Assembly: GCA_025526935.1 (NCBI GenBank)
Contig: JAHLKD010000020.1
Coordinates: forward strand, 124,001 to 188,000
DNA: 64,000 bases
Direction: 5' to 3'
Origin: Cladochytrium replicatum
Lineage: Eukaryota > Chytridiomycota > Chytridiomycetes > Cladochytriales > Cladochytriaceae
Shown one piece after another: positions 35,895 to 47,256 of this stretch. The notes under the pieces are model-generated. The model was not told the origin of the DNA. It did no database searches and saw nothing but the letters and a program-made list of their open reading frames with translations. The stretch's first letter is position 1; every line of letters begins with the position of its first letter. Made by a program: the position numbers and the translations under genes.

Positions 35895-38800
35895 TCACTT
35901 GTGCCGTTTGTTCTGCTTATTGATACCCTTTCGCTGACCAGCTGTCCTTGCAGCTTTCTTATCTTCACCGACGTCCGTATTTGAACGAGCAGCAGCGACA
36001 ATGGCCTTGAATTGACCAACTGCACGAGTAGCTCGCTTCCTAGAAATCACTCAAGATAAGCCAATGAGCATTGACCGATGATATGTACATACTTTTTGCC
36101 CATTAGATTTGTAGACAATGGAATGTACGCAAATGGATCTGGCATTCCAGCTTTCTTCACATCACCCTTCGCCTTCTGCTCAAACAATATTCAGTAATAG
36201 ATCATTCATCCAAGTGTTTTTCACACCTTTGCCTTGTATTGTCGACCCAGCATCTTCTTCACGGCGCCATCGTCTAATTGACCCTTTGCCTTCTTCTTCT
36301 GTCCACCATCGGTAGCTCCCCACCTGCCAGATCCAAGGCTGCCGCCGCTATTACCATCCTCATCACCATCTCTTGCTCTTTTCTTTCCACCATCTTTGTG
36401 GATGAACTTGATTCGACCATCAGGCGTGCGAGTGAACGCACCTTCACCTGTAACAGCCTGCATATAGTAATCCTCCTGCGGAGCTTGCTCTTCCGTTTGC
36501 ATTTCACTCGGTTGATCCTCTGCAATGATCATTCTGCCGTCTGCCGAGGTCGGTAAGCCCTTCTTCAGGCTTCCCTTCGCCGACTTTTGTCTGTTTGGTC
36601 CAACGTAGGTCACGTTCGAAACAACGTTGTCTGAAAGGAAATCGAGAACTTCCTGTTGATCCTCCCGAATCCGTTGGCTTCCCTTCGATTTAGCCTGTTT
36701 TGATGAATTAGTTTTTTAATTCAGGCATACGAACGAACCAAAGCGTACCCGTGACTGACTTTCGAATGGCTCAGGGAGCCACGAGTCGTCGTCATCCTCA
36801 TCCATTCGATCAACAGCATCATCGTCACTTCCAAGCTCGCTCTCGCTGCCATGCACAGCTTCGTCATACTCCCTCTGCCGTTCCCTCCTCATTCTTTCTT
36901 TGACTTCTTCAATTCCTCCAGCCCCACCTGCAACACCTTCATCATCGCTGTCCCCATTCTTGCCGCCGCTGGCTTCACCCGCATTCTCCAACTTCTTTCT
37001 CTTTAATCGTTCTCGGCGCTTGCGAATATTATTCAGTAGCTTTTGATCCGATTCGGGGACATGGGCAAAGACAGTATCATATCCACACTTGCGGATGAGC
37101 CGCTCGAAAAGATGGCGAACTTTGGCTTTGAAGTGAGATTTGTGGTCTCGCGAGTAACGAAGAATTGATTCGCACTAACAAAAGAATCAGGTATTTGTTC
37201 GATTGGGAATACGAACAGACTCACAATTGCTGGCAAAAACTCGGACAACGTCTCTGCAGACAAGCAAACCACAACCACTTTGACAAACCCAAGGAACGCT
37301 TTGATGATCTCACGATTGTTTGCAGTTGATGGAACACTCATCGTCTCCATTACAGTTGTAAGTAGTTCGCGAGTCAATCCTTCCCCAAGTTCAGCTAGAC
37401 AAAACAGCCTTCAAAATTCCGTGATTCCAGTCAAACAAACAACTCACCCCTGAACTCGAAAAGCAAACGTCCCAAGCAAGTGATTGTTGCACTTTGCATG
37501 TGAGGGCTCGCACCCTGAACCAATCCAGCGCTCACCATTAGTATGAACTCCGCCAGGCTAGGCTGGCGTGCGTCAGTACTCGTTTCCTCGTCTCCCATCT
37601 CCGTGTCATCATCCACTTGTCCAACACCACCAAGAGAATACATTGCTCTGGCCAATCCCAAGAGGCAGTCGAACGCAGAGAACCTAGCCCGCTCATTCGT
37701 TTCTTTTGTCCCAAGGATAACCTCTGCGAGAACCTGCGGTGCAAAGTTCATCATGATTTCCCGCGGCTGAGGGATACCAATGACCGCCTCGACAAACACA
37801 GAGAAAGTGCGAAGACGAGGTCTCTTTGCACCCGCTGAGGCTCCGTTTATGACATCAGAATCCACGAGTAACGCGCCGAGTTGAGCGAGTTCGGCTGGTT
37901 TTAGAGTAGGGATAAGGTCCGACAAGCTTTTGTAAGTCTTCTTTTGCATTGTTGGATCAGGGTTTGCAAGCTGGCCAGACAAAACTTTGAAGTACAATTG
38001 ATCCGGATTGTTCTTTGTTGTTGATGTGCTCGTAGGAAGTTTGGGCAAAAGAATCAGAAGAAGGTCCATTATTGCGTACATTCGCAAGTCGTTGACTGTG
38101 TCCGCGGCGGTACGTTGGCTTCCAGTCTTTGAAGAGCTTTGATTCTGCAATAGTGTGCGCACAAGGTTGAGGAAATACGACGAAATAGCCTGCAAGATGA
38201 AGTTAGCAATATGCCATGGTTAATCTTACAACAGAAGTCACCTTTTCTTCCGCAATCTTCAGGAACTGGTGAATTGCCTGACCGTACCTCACATTCTCTT
38301 GTTCCAAAATCTGAAGTGTAAGACCTTTGTCACCAAGCTTAAGGAGCAAGTGCGACGGTATGGTTGTATAGTGATTGCACAGAACGTTCAAAAACCAGTT
38401 CACATGTTCTTTCAGCTTCGTCAAGCCTTTCCGTGCAATTTGGATTTCCACCTCGTTGGCCTCTCGGTCATCGCTCTCATCACCTTCGTCTTCGCTGTCA
38501 TCAGATTTGCTGGATTCCATGTTTGCAATGGAGAAGTATTTCTCGACCAGGTTCCCAAGGGCCGTGCATGCCTGATTGCGGACGTTAATGTACCCGGACG
38601 GAACACCCCCCAGCGCTTCCTCCACAGGTGCCATCAACAGCGGTTTGATAACTTTGCACAAGGAGTCGAAGGAGTCGCCTACATCGCGAGGAACTGTAGC
38701 ACACACTTTTGGAAGCAGATCCCAGACCTGGACCAACAAAGTCTCAAACAGTTTCGCCTCAACCTGTTTCCCACTTGTCATAGCCTCGACTGATCGTGTG

Positions 38801-40849
38801 TACATCCGTCTTGCGAGAACATCCAACATTGCATCGGCGAAATACCGCAATGTGTGTTGGCTGTAGAACCCCGTCACTGGCCGCTCCAGCGCCTTTGATG
38901 CGAGCGTCAACAGGTATGGACGCCTGGGCAAACGTGGAAACTCGTTTTCAATGTTTAAGGGAGCCATTGAGAAAAACGTCTCCAGTCCGAGACTCTGCAG
39001 TGCCGCCTGGAGCGCTGATTCAACTTCGTTCTTGAATGGGAACTCCGAACCATAGTCCTCTGCATCTCGGAATTCGAGGACCTGATTTAGAGTCGCTCGA
39101 ATGAGCTCAGGTTCGTGATGTCCGAAGGTCGTGAAAAGTGATTCCGTGAGTCGTAGGATATTACCCCAGGCATCTTTGCAGCGGAGTCCAAATCCTGTGT
39201 TGATCGTGCGTATTATGAAGATGACCGGCGGGGGAGATTCATCGAGACTGGCATCTTCCGGTGCCATTGCAAGATGGGACACGGCATCGTTCAGCATGTG
39301 TTCGGAAACACAGAACTCTATGATCGCAGAAAACGTTGCCGCAGCCCGAGACATCACGGCAGGGTGATTTCCTTTTCCGAAGAGCGGCGCAAATATCTTT
39401 TCAAAGACAAGCGCCAAGAGTGCCGGATACGTTTCCATAATGTATTGCGGGGTTATCAGTGACGTGATCCTTTGATCTGCGCTTGCGGCCGCTACAGCCG
39501 ACGCAAGTTTAACATAGCAAGTTCCGACAAGCTCTAGCCATGTCGGAATCAACTTTGGGTCGTTATAGAAGGGCTGTATTTCTAGGAGAGCTCGGATCAA
39601 ATATTCAACGCTGTTGTGATCAAGGTATGACGGTAGCGCAGATTCGTCTGAGAAATATCCGATTTCCTCATCTCGTTTCGAATTTTCTTCCTCGTCCTCG
39701 CCTGATATTGACCTCTTCTTCCCAGTTACAAGCACAAGCAAACTCTCAAAAACTGCTTGAGTCAAATAAACTTTGCCTGCCGATGTCGATTTAACAGGGA
39801 GCTTAATCAAACACTCCATTAGTGCCGCCATTTTCGATTTCGTCCTTGGCTGTGTTGCCTGCTTCGCCAGAGATGGTGTGATACAAGAAACGAAGGCAAG
39901 TAGATAGAAATCCATTTGCTGCCCTTGATCATTTTTTGAAGCAGCGTTCAATAGTTTCTGATCCAAAACAGTAGCGAAATCGAGGTGCGATGGCAACTGG
40001 GTCCGATCTGACTGTTCCAGATTAGAAGTAATGAAGTCAATTGTTGTTACAGTTGCAGGGTGGAATCGCGTTGGCGGAGGAGGGCACTGAAGAATATACG
40101 CAATTGAATCGTGGGCAGCCTTTCTGACTTTCGGCCGAACGTCTACAGTGAGCCGAAGCAATTGATTGTATGTCTTCTTCACTGTATGGTTGGAAGACCA
40201 GCCATTGGTATCTTGCGCAACCAAAAGTGCTTGAAAGCAATCAATTGCCTTTAAAGATGACATTCAGAACGGATTTCCCATGGAACAAAATAGACTTACG
40301 GCACGAACAAGGGGTGCTTGGTCCATATGAAGTTCCAAAGCTCTTCCTATCGCTTCGGATGTTGTTTCAAACTGGAATCGCATGAATTTGGCTTCGACCC
40401 TGCATGGGGTCAACCCTGTGTCGGTTGTGATCAACAAAGAACACTCACCTTTTGCAAACAATCGAGAGAAGGTAAAACGTAGCAAGGAGGACTTGAAAAC
40501 GTTCTGTATCTTTTGCCGCCGCTTCGGCTTGCTCTCTCACGAAGATCATCTGAACACTTCTTAGCAAACAATCGTTTCACAGGATGCAGGGACCTTACCA
40601 ACACGAGAAAGTATGCTGCTGGGCTCAGTGGTTCGTTCTTCTCTCTAATCGCAGCCTCAACAGCCGCCAGCGTCCATGCAGCCTAAAAAATTAAAACTAC
40701 ATGTATAAGAAATGAGTTATTTGTCCCTACTCAACAACCTGACGCTGATTGTCCAAACCCGAAGAACATTGTGATCTTATCTTCACGAAGAGAGGATTTT
40801 TAGAGAATTCCGTTGATCCATCGCGTGAGGGAGGTTTGTCTGCACTCAT
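35895..40849 (-). CDS. RRP12: Ribosome biogenesis/export factor Rrp12 (NUC173 family)
   Basis: HEAT-repeat protein needed for export and maturation of both ribosomal subunits. The start MSADKPPSRDG lies at 40849. Early exons: 40849-40739, 40682-40599, 40549-40449, 40399-40300, then a long exon 40248-38242 and exons beginning at 38189, 37394, about 37170, about 36990, about 36690 and smaller ones to the stop at 35895. Family landmarks: SSGLDNQRQ near the N-terminus, AIDCFQALLVAQD, VRPKVRKAAHDSIAYIL, GLRCKDAWGNILRLTE, VDDDTEMGDEE, FKAKVRHLFERLIRKCGYD, VPESDQKLLNNIRKRRER. The C-terminal third is acidic and basic with ADGRMIIAED and TRTPDGRIKF, ending KGINKQNKRHK, all typical of Rrp12. About 1,450 residues by estimate. 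Exons after 37 kb are approximate. Confidence 0.93.
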
Positions 40850-41162
40850 GGCTGCCTTTTGTTTTGTGCTAAGAAAAAGTGACAGGTTTGAGTGCAAGCC
40901 ACAGCGCTGCGCAAGCGATGAACTGGACCGGGATCACTTCCACATGTTTTCGGTCTCGCTTGCCAAGTGCGACCCATGCGGCACGTCATTTTGTACCTCC
41001 TTAGTTCAATTTCCAGCGACGGGAAAACAGGTAGGCCCACAAAGTAGTTTCTTATCATAATATCATAATATTAATGAAATTCGTTTTCTTAGCTCTTCTG
41101 GTAATCACATAAGCACACCAACTTGATGGTCGTTAATCATCTTGGATTATGTTCAGTTCATA
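40850..41162. promoter_or_regulatory. Divergent promoter region RRP12/uS10m
   Basis: About 310 nt between divergent start codons of two ribosome-related genes. It contains a short AT-rich patch (ATCATAATATCATAATATTA near 41055-41074). No known element is recognised. Confidence 0.4.
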
Positions 41163-41858
41163 ATGTGGATCCAAAGTCTCTGTATGGGTTGCATTCACTC
41201 GACTGTATGTACCGAACCTCTATACCCCTCTTCAAAAGTAAACGGCGAGAACTTCGACATCCCAGACATACCAAACCCACCAGCACCCAACGGTCTGCTG
41301 TCGTCAACAGTAACGTTCTCAGGCTTCATGCCCGACCACCTTGAATCTGTGTCGGCATGGAGCGCGCATGCCGCACGTGCGCACAACCTTCATTGCTCAG
41401 ATCCGATCCACCTGCCCACTATTCTCCGACGCTGGGACGTGATCAAAGGTCCATTCGCACATGCAAAGACGAAGGAAGTGTTTGAACGGAAAACGTATCA
41501 ACGTACCGTGCAGATTGTGGACGCTCCAAATGGAGAGGTGGTGCGGAAGTGGACGAAATACGTGGTCGAAATACGTGGTCGAATCGATGCCCGGGTGTGT
41601 GGACGTCAATGTCGAGTACTTTGATTGGTTTGAATCGTCGAATAGCTTGGAAAAGCCTCGGAAGAGTTGCAGAGCTCTGTTGCGAAAGATGCTGAAGAGA
41701 GAAAGGCACTTGGTGGCCTCACAAGCACGAAAGAGCGGAGCTTTGAAGATCAGGTGTTGCAGAAGAGGGATGAGTTCCTGAAAATATGGGCCAAAAAGGC
41801 TGGAGCAAATAAGTCACCAACCCTAAAAGCGAAGAAGGGCGGTGATGGCAAACCATGA
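41163..41858 (+). CDS. RSM10: Mitochondrial small-subunit ribosomal protein uS10m, reading frame disturbed
   Basis: S10 domain protein of the mitoribosome head. From ATG 41163: a short leader, then FSGFMPDHLESVSAWSAHAA, LPTILRRWDVIKGPFAHAKT, VFERKTYQRTVQIVDAPNGE and VVRKWTKYVVE, the uS10m order. The next 13 bases (AAATACGTGGTCG) occur twice in tandem at about 41558-41583. After the second copy the family-like continuation (SMPGCVDVNVEYFDW) is in the next frame. The C-terminal tail (SEELQSSVAKDAEERKALGG to the stop at 41858) is back in the starting frame. One intact alternative splices a 51-nt GTGTGT...AATAG intron (about 41595-41645), skipping the last S10 strand. So this is a frameshifted allele, a sequence error, or an unusual variant. 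Family call is firm; integrity is not. Confidence 0.8.
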
Positions 41859-41910
41859 TCTCAGCCATATCAAATACCATAATCATCCACGCTAAAGTGT
41901 GGCTTGCGAA

Positions 41911-42873
41911 ATGTCTGATTCCCTGCACATTCAAGCATTGGAGGAATTCACCTCAAAGGTTTCTGAATTCTACGCAATTCCGGCGGTCCAGAAGAAATAC
42001 CTCCTGAATCATGCATCGATCGCATCCCGCGAACTAGATGATGCATCTTCATCGGAGGGAGCAAAGCGTGTTAAGGCAATATGCAAACAGCTGGGTCTAA
42101 CCTCAAGATTTTACGAAGTTGAGAGTGATTACTACGATTGGCCACTCCAGAAGCGAGCGTATGTAATTTTGTTCTCATTTTCTTGTGCCTTACTTGTTGA
42201 ACCGCAGGTTTCGCTTGCTTGCACCTTCGAAAGCTCATCTTTGCAAAACTGTGGTCTTTGAAAACACCCGCCACAATCCTACGTCAAGTTTACTTGGTAA
42301 GAATCAAATTTTTTAGGAACCGCTGCTCTTTCTTTGCGTTGATCCCAGATGCGTCCCAAAGATCCCACAAATTCGAAATACTACTGCGTTATCGTTCAGG
42401 TATATGCACAATAGCTTTCAACTAAGCGTAGCTCGAGCTCAATCCGCTTAAGTATGTCTCCAAAATCAACACACAAAAGATCATGAACTTTGTTCGTGAT
42501 TTGAATAACCGATCTGTGAGCAAAAAGTATTATAATATGCGATTAGCCCCCGAAGAGGTATTCGGTGAACGAATGCAGATATAAAAATTCTCACCGTTTT
42601 TGTGTGTTCAGAAATCATTCGAGCTGACTGGTTTCGAGAACAACGCCGTTTCCCCGATCGGTCTGTATTGTCGTCAGAAACATAGCCGAATAACTGATCA
42701 TTTTCATGGAGATAGGCATGGCTCAACCCATACCGGTAATTTTGAGCCAAAGCATAATGGAGCTGCAGCCTCCCGTTGTTTTCCTCGGTGCTGGCCACAT
42801 CGATTGGAAAGTAGCTGTGCCAACTGAGGAGCTCGTGCAGAAGGTTAAGTGTTTCGTTGCCGATACATCATAA
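41911..42873 (+). CDS. YbaK/prolyl-tRNA synthetase-associated domain protein
   Basis: Exons 41911-42158, 42208-42296, 42362-42399, 42453-42557, 42612-42660, 42716-42873, all in phase; 228 residues. YbaK-fold proteins hydrolyse mischarged aminoacyl-tRNAs or act as regulators; this eukaryotic subgroup is poorly characterised. Landmarks shared with plant and fungal members as I remember them: FYEVESDYYDWPLQKRA, APSKAHLCKTVVFENTR (the K of the YbaK active region), DPTNSKYYCVIVQY, YNMRLAPEE, FELTGFENNAVSPIG, IPVILSQSIMELQPPVVFLG. The last coding bases read through a possible GTTAAG donor at 42844 to the stop at 42871-42873. It lies 52 nt after the uS10m stop on the same strand. Confidence 0.85.
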
Positions 42874-43033
42874 CATATCTGGCTTTCGTACGTGGTTCTG
42901 ATAGCTTACTGTTGGTCTTTTCGATCTTTGAGGTCCATTCGTCAATTTTTGGGTTGGAATTAGGTATTACAGAATATAGTCTTGATGATCAGATTATGAG
43001 GATCAGTTTGAGGACAGCGAACAGCGAACCACG

Positions 43034-44068
43034 CTACTGCTGCATCATCATTCCCGCTTGAGCAATCCCTTGCGACCCCATTCCGTGCCCCATTCCAGTC
43101 GTATGCGCTGCCGCCACCGCCATCGCCTGTTCACGCATGGCCAGTTCTTGAAAATACGGATGTGTCAGTGCCTCTTTCGCGCTTATTCGCATATTGGGTT
43201 GATACTGCAGCATCCTCTGCAGCAAGTCCATCCCCAGCGGTTCGATCATGGGGACTTTCGATGCAAGACTCTGGGACGGGTAGTAACCGGACTGTTTTGC
43301 CTTTGGCCATTCGGGCAAGTCCACGACGGCTGGCCAGGTTTGCTCGGACGGCGTTCCGAACAGCTTGAAGATCTTTTGGAGTTGGTCTTCGTTGGTTTTC
43401 CCTGGAAAGAGCGGTTTTCCGGAGTACATCTCTGCCATGATGCATCCGGCGGACCACATGTCGATGGAAGTTGAATAGTTTCGCGAACCGAGGAGCACGT
43501 CCGGCGCACGGTACCAAAGTGTTACGACTTCATTCGAGAAGGTGTTGACAGGGATACCGAATGCCCTGGCGAGACCAAAGTCTGCTAGTTTCAGCTCTCC
43601 TTGCGAATTAATGAGCTAGCGATTTTGGATCATGAGTCACTGTACCAACTTTATCCCAAAGAGGTTTACCAGGTTCTGAGGCTTCAGATCTCGATGCAGC
43701 ACCCGATTCTCATGACAAAACGCGATTCCCCTCAGAAGTTGGTACATAAAGTTCTTGCATGTGATGGGGTCAAGCGCTCCTCCGTTCCCTCGACTGTCCA
43801 TAAACTTTTTCAGATCTTGATCCATGTACTCGAAGACCAGAGTGAGCGTCCTCTCTGTGTGAATGACATCGTAAAGCCGTACAATGTTCACATGCTTAAG
43901 CTCCTTCATCAGCGAGATCTCACGGATGGCAGTCGACGGTGCCCCCTCTTCAGAATCCAAATGTATTTCTTTGAGGGCAACGGTGTCTCTTGTCAGCCGA
44001 TTGATCCCTTTGTACACCGTTGCGTACGTTCCTTCTCCAAGCTTTTCCTGCCGCAGATATCTTTCCAT
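43034..44068 (-). CDS. PHO85: Pho85/CDK5-like cyclin-dependent kinase, copy A
   Basis: Ser/Thr kinase, cyclin-activated. Exons 44068-43670 and 43615-43034; 344 residues before the stop by coding length. Complete kinase: glycine loop [38 protein letters not shown] helix, HRDLKPQN catalytic loop, [20 protein letters not shown] activation segment (PVNTFS is characteristic of Pho85/CDK5), [23 protein letters not shown]. The C-terminal extension is Met/Ala/Gly-rich and ends QAGMMMQQ. It is a tandem paralogue of the gene at 44298-45326, with the single intron at the identical position (after QNL). In yeast Pho85 works in phosphate signalling and G1 control. Confidence 0.96.
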
Positions 44069-44297
44069 GATCTGTGCTCAGTCACGCTCTAGCCACGCGA
44101 CTTTCCAGTCTGAATATGAAGCACTTTATTGAGATTGCAATAATGGGAGAACGGCAAAAGAAAAGGCAACTGCAAAGAATAGATACTCTGAACGCTAGCC
44201 CTAAGAATAAGTTTGCAGCAAATTAAAAACTAATGACTAACTAGATTGATTCAACATCAAAATTAATAACTCCCAAGAACAAGAACGTTGAAGTCGC

Positions 44298-45326
44298 TTA
44301 TTGCATCATCATAGGTGTCTGGTTCAACGCATGCGGCATCCCCGCTGCATGTGCAGCTGCTGCTGCGGCCGCAATGGCTTGATCACGCATGGCCAACTCC
44401 TGGAAGTATGGGTGCCCAAGAGCTTCCTTTGCACTGATCCGCATGTTTGGCTGGTACTGAAGCATTCGCTGGAGCAAGTCCATGCCGAGTGGCTCGATCA
44501 TCGGCAGCTTAGCGGCAAGACTCTGTGGTGGGTAATAGCCGTACTGTTTCGCCTTCGACCATTCGGGCAGCTCGCCGATGTTGGGCCACGTCTGCTCGGA
44601 TGGGGTGCCAAGAAGTTTGAAGATCTTCTGTAGCTGGTCCTCGTTCGCTTTACCGGGGAACAGGGGCTTTCCGGAGTACATTTCCGCCATGATGCAGCCT
44701 GCGGACCACATGTCGATGGAAGTGGAGTAGTTTCGTGAGCCGAGGAGGACATCAGGGGCACGGTACCAAAGTGTGACAACTTCGTTTGAAAAAGTGTTGA
44801 CCGGAATTCCGAACGCACGAGCAAGACCGAAATCTGCGAGTTTAAGCTCTCCTTGTGTGTTAATGAGCTGTGAAAATAAAAAGTGGTGGATAAGTTAATT
44901 GTAAAGGTGTCTTGGCTACGCTTATACCAAGTTCTGTGGTTTCAAGTCACGGTGAAGAACTCGGTTCTCGTGGCAGAATGCAATGCCTCGGAGAAGTTGG
45001 TACATGAAGTTTTTGCAAGTCAATGGGTCAAGAGCGCCACCGTTGCCCTGGCCATCCATGTATTTCTTCAGATCGCGATCCATGCATTCGAAAACCAGGG
45101 TGAGCGTTCGCTCTGTATGAATGACATCGTAGAGCCGCACGATGTTTTGGTGTTTGAGCTCCTTCATGAGAGAGATTTCACGGATGGCAGTAGATGGCGC
45201 TCCTTCCTCTGAGTCGAGGTGGATTTCCTTCAGAGCGACAGTGTCTCTTGTTAGCCTGTTGATGCCCTTGTACACGGTGGCATAGGTTCCTTCTCCCAGC
45301 TTCTCTTGACGAAGGTAGCGTTCCAT
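44298..45326 (-). CDS. PHO85: Pho85/CDK5-like cyclin-dependent kinase, copy B
   Basis: Second tandem copy. Exons 45326-44928 (399 nt, same length as copy A) and 44867-44298; 322 residues. It is intact, with the same motifs ([37 protein letters not shown] as read through the activation segment, [14 protein letters not shown]). The first exon encodes the same protein as copy A except a handful of substitutions (KHQNIV for [21 protein letters not shown] for [15 protein letters not shown]). The C-terminal tail differs ([17 protein letters not shown]). Nucleotide divergence is mostly synonymous, so both are under constraint. Copy A's start and copy B's stop are about 230 nt apart. Confidence 0.96.
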
Positions 45327-45935
45327 GGTGACACCAAGGTGCGGTTCCCAAAGACAAGTTCTTTAAGCAACTGACTTGTGCACGTGATAGTCTATCCGTC
45401 ACAGATTTAAGTGGAATAGAATTGTTTGACGGCGGGTTTACGGTTCAAAGAACAGCATTGCTTTGGATTCTGTTATTATTGCTATTACTAATGCTACTCT
45501 ATTATTATTATAACTATATTCATCATCATCATCAAATGCAAAAAAGAAGTTTCAACCACTCTATGCCAAGGGCAAAATATTTACTTTCGGCAAGTTTAGG
45601 AAGATCAATCCACTGCTCAGTTCCAAGAAGTCATAAGACGGGCATGCGACAGAGAATTGAGGAATATTCAAGTAAAGGGGAAGGAAAACAAGTCTCGAAC
45701 ATTGGCAAACTGCAGTAAATGGAAAGTGGGTGAAAGTACATACAGATGCGCCAGTACAAACAAAATTAAGGATTGTAAGAATGTACGGGCTATAATACGT
45801 GAAATACGTGTACGTGAAACTTCAGCAAGAAAAGAATGGGGGTAGCAATCATAGGAAATTACGAGATTCTCATATCCGATTTCAGAAGCAGGGTAGAAGG
45901 ATCACCAATCCTCATGGCAATCCACGTTCGACCGT
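45327..45935. other. Intergenic region with trinucleotide microsatellite
   Basis: About 610 nt upstream of CDK copy B and downstream of the Whi5-like gene. It holds the TTA/ATT/CAT-rich microsatellite listed separately. Short open frames on the plus strand are not convincing. Confidence 0.5.
45469..45537. repeat. Imperfect ATT/TTA-CAT microsatellite
   Basis: Runs of TTATTATTG, ATTACTAATG and ATTATTATTATAAC, ending in CATCATCATCATC. A simple-sequence tract of about 70 bp in non-coding DNA. Confidence 0.85.
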
Positions 45936-47009
45936 TCATGGATGGGTTCCATACGCCGCCGGCGCAACATACGCATCAATCTCGTACACATTTCGATTCG
46001 CCTGATTCATGTATGCCTGCCAGTGAGGATCCGTTGTTCGCCCCCGAATGTTGGCAGGGGTAATTGGCGACTCTTCCTGCTTAATAAGACCCACTGCTGA
46101 AATCATTTCCGTGTCGAGGCGGTGCTTGGCCCTTGATTTCCGAGCTGATGACTGCGGGCGGATCGGGCTTTGTCCCATCATTGGGTGCTCTGGAAGGACT
46201 CCCCCAAATACGGGCTTATGGTGCTGATCTATGGCGGGTGGTTTTGTTGTGATCCAGCCGGAGTCATTCATTTCATCACACGCACTGTGAGTTGGTGCTA
46301 AGATAAACTCATCAGATTCTACCGACAACGGCTCGTGCTGCCAGAACGAGTCAACAATCTCCGAGATTGGCTTCTTCCAGGGAACCATCACGGGCGTACA
46401 ATGGGGCGAAAGGAATTGACTTTGTTGCATCTCTGCAAACTCATTGAATTGAGAAGCGTCACTGTTCTCGAGGTCTTTGGGTGAAATGCAGAGTGTGGAG
46501 CCCGCTGGAGAAGGTGGATACGTTGCATCGTAGAACGATGAACCCCGTGATAGCGGAGGAACTCCAGGTGTTGCACGAGTGACGTGATTCTGAAATGGAA
46601 CGTTCGTGACCGACGAGATGGGCATCATTGGAGGAAGGTGATCCAACAGAAGGCCGTAATTTGGAGACAGAGGTGGCGTCGCTTCGTGAGCGAAGACCGT
46701 GTCCAGATTGATCGTGCCAGTGGCTGGAATTTCGAGCTTTTGGGGAACTGAAACGATGTCAAGAGTGTTGGCGAACCAGCCTCGATCACAATCCTCGAGA
46801 TTCACGTCTTCAGCAAGAACCTTGACTTGTTCAAAGCTGAATCTTTCGTAACATGTAAGTATTTTTGAGGAAAGGTGATCTGGATCATACCTCTCCCATC
46901 CAATGCTGACTCTAAGCGCTGCAAACTGCAGCTTACTTTTCATTCGTTCTGCCATTTGCTGAACATTTAGACGTTCAACTGGGTTCACGGTTGTGGCTCG
47001 ACCATTCAT
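45936..47009 (-). CDS. Whi5/Nrm1-like G1/S transcriptional repressor (candidate)
   Basis: Exons 47009-46891 and 46836-45936. Splicing the 54-nt stop-free intron 46890-46837 joins LQFAALRVSIGWE to SFEQVKVLAEDVN. That block (RMKSKLQFAALRVSIGWESF) resembles the GTB/Whi5 motif, a Leu/Ala/Lys-rich helix followed by GW-x-S-(x)-[DE]. Whi5 and Nrm1 repress SBF/MBF targets until phosphorylated by CDK. The rest is disordered and rich in S/T-P sites (ATPPLSP, TYPPSP, CISPKD, LSPHCTP, GQSPIRP, EESPITP). A frame runs further upstream without an ATG, so I started at MNGRATTVNP. It lies 610 nt from the two tandem CDK genes. The fold call is based on one short motif, so it is moderate. Confidence 0.55.
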   Translation of the reverse strand: MNGRATTVNPVERLNVQQMAERMKSKLQFAALRVSIGWERYDPDHLSSKILTCYERFSFEQVKVLAEDVNLEDCDRGWFANTLDIVSVPQKLEIPATGTINLDTVFAHEATPPLSPNYGLLLDHLPPMMPISSVTNVPFQNHVTRATPGVPPLSRGSSFYDATYPPSPAGSTLCISPKDLENSDASQFNEFAEMQQSQFLSPHCTPVMVPWKKPISEIVDSFWQHEPLSVESDEFILAPTHSACDEMNDSGWITTKPPAIDQHHKPVFGGVLPEHPMMGQSPIRPQSSARKSRAKHRLDTEMISAVGLIKQEESPITPANIRGRTTDPHWQAYMNQANRNVYEIDAYVAPAAYGTHP

Positions 47010-47256
47010 CGCGAAAACTTCTTTGTGTCGTGAGAACAATAAGTGGGACGGATTGGGGGTCAAATGGACCTTTAAATAGATCGATGTGATCTCTGATGGT
47101 GAGAAATGACGAGAGGAGAAGTGACTAGGAAGTTCTGTGAGTTATCGCAAATGGATTGGTGGGATCGGAGTGTGATTGGAAATGATCGAGTGAGTAGTCA
47201 GTAATTCTGAATTGGATCGTCTCGTTTTGAGTGAGGAAAAGACCACTGCGAATGAA

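Noticed and set aside
40846-41058. Minus-strand frame upstream of RRP12 as an extra exon
   Set aside because: It ends in a stop just where the better-supported RRP12 ATG lies in another frame; no family match.
44101-44297. A third gene between the tandem kinases
   Set aside because: Only about 230 nt remain, AT-rich, without an open frame; it is the intergenic spacer.
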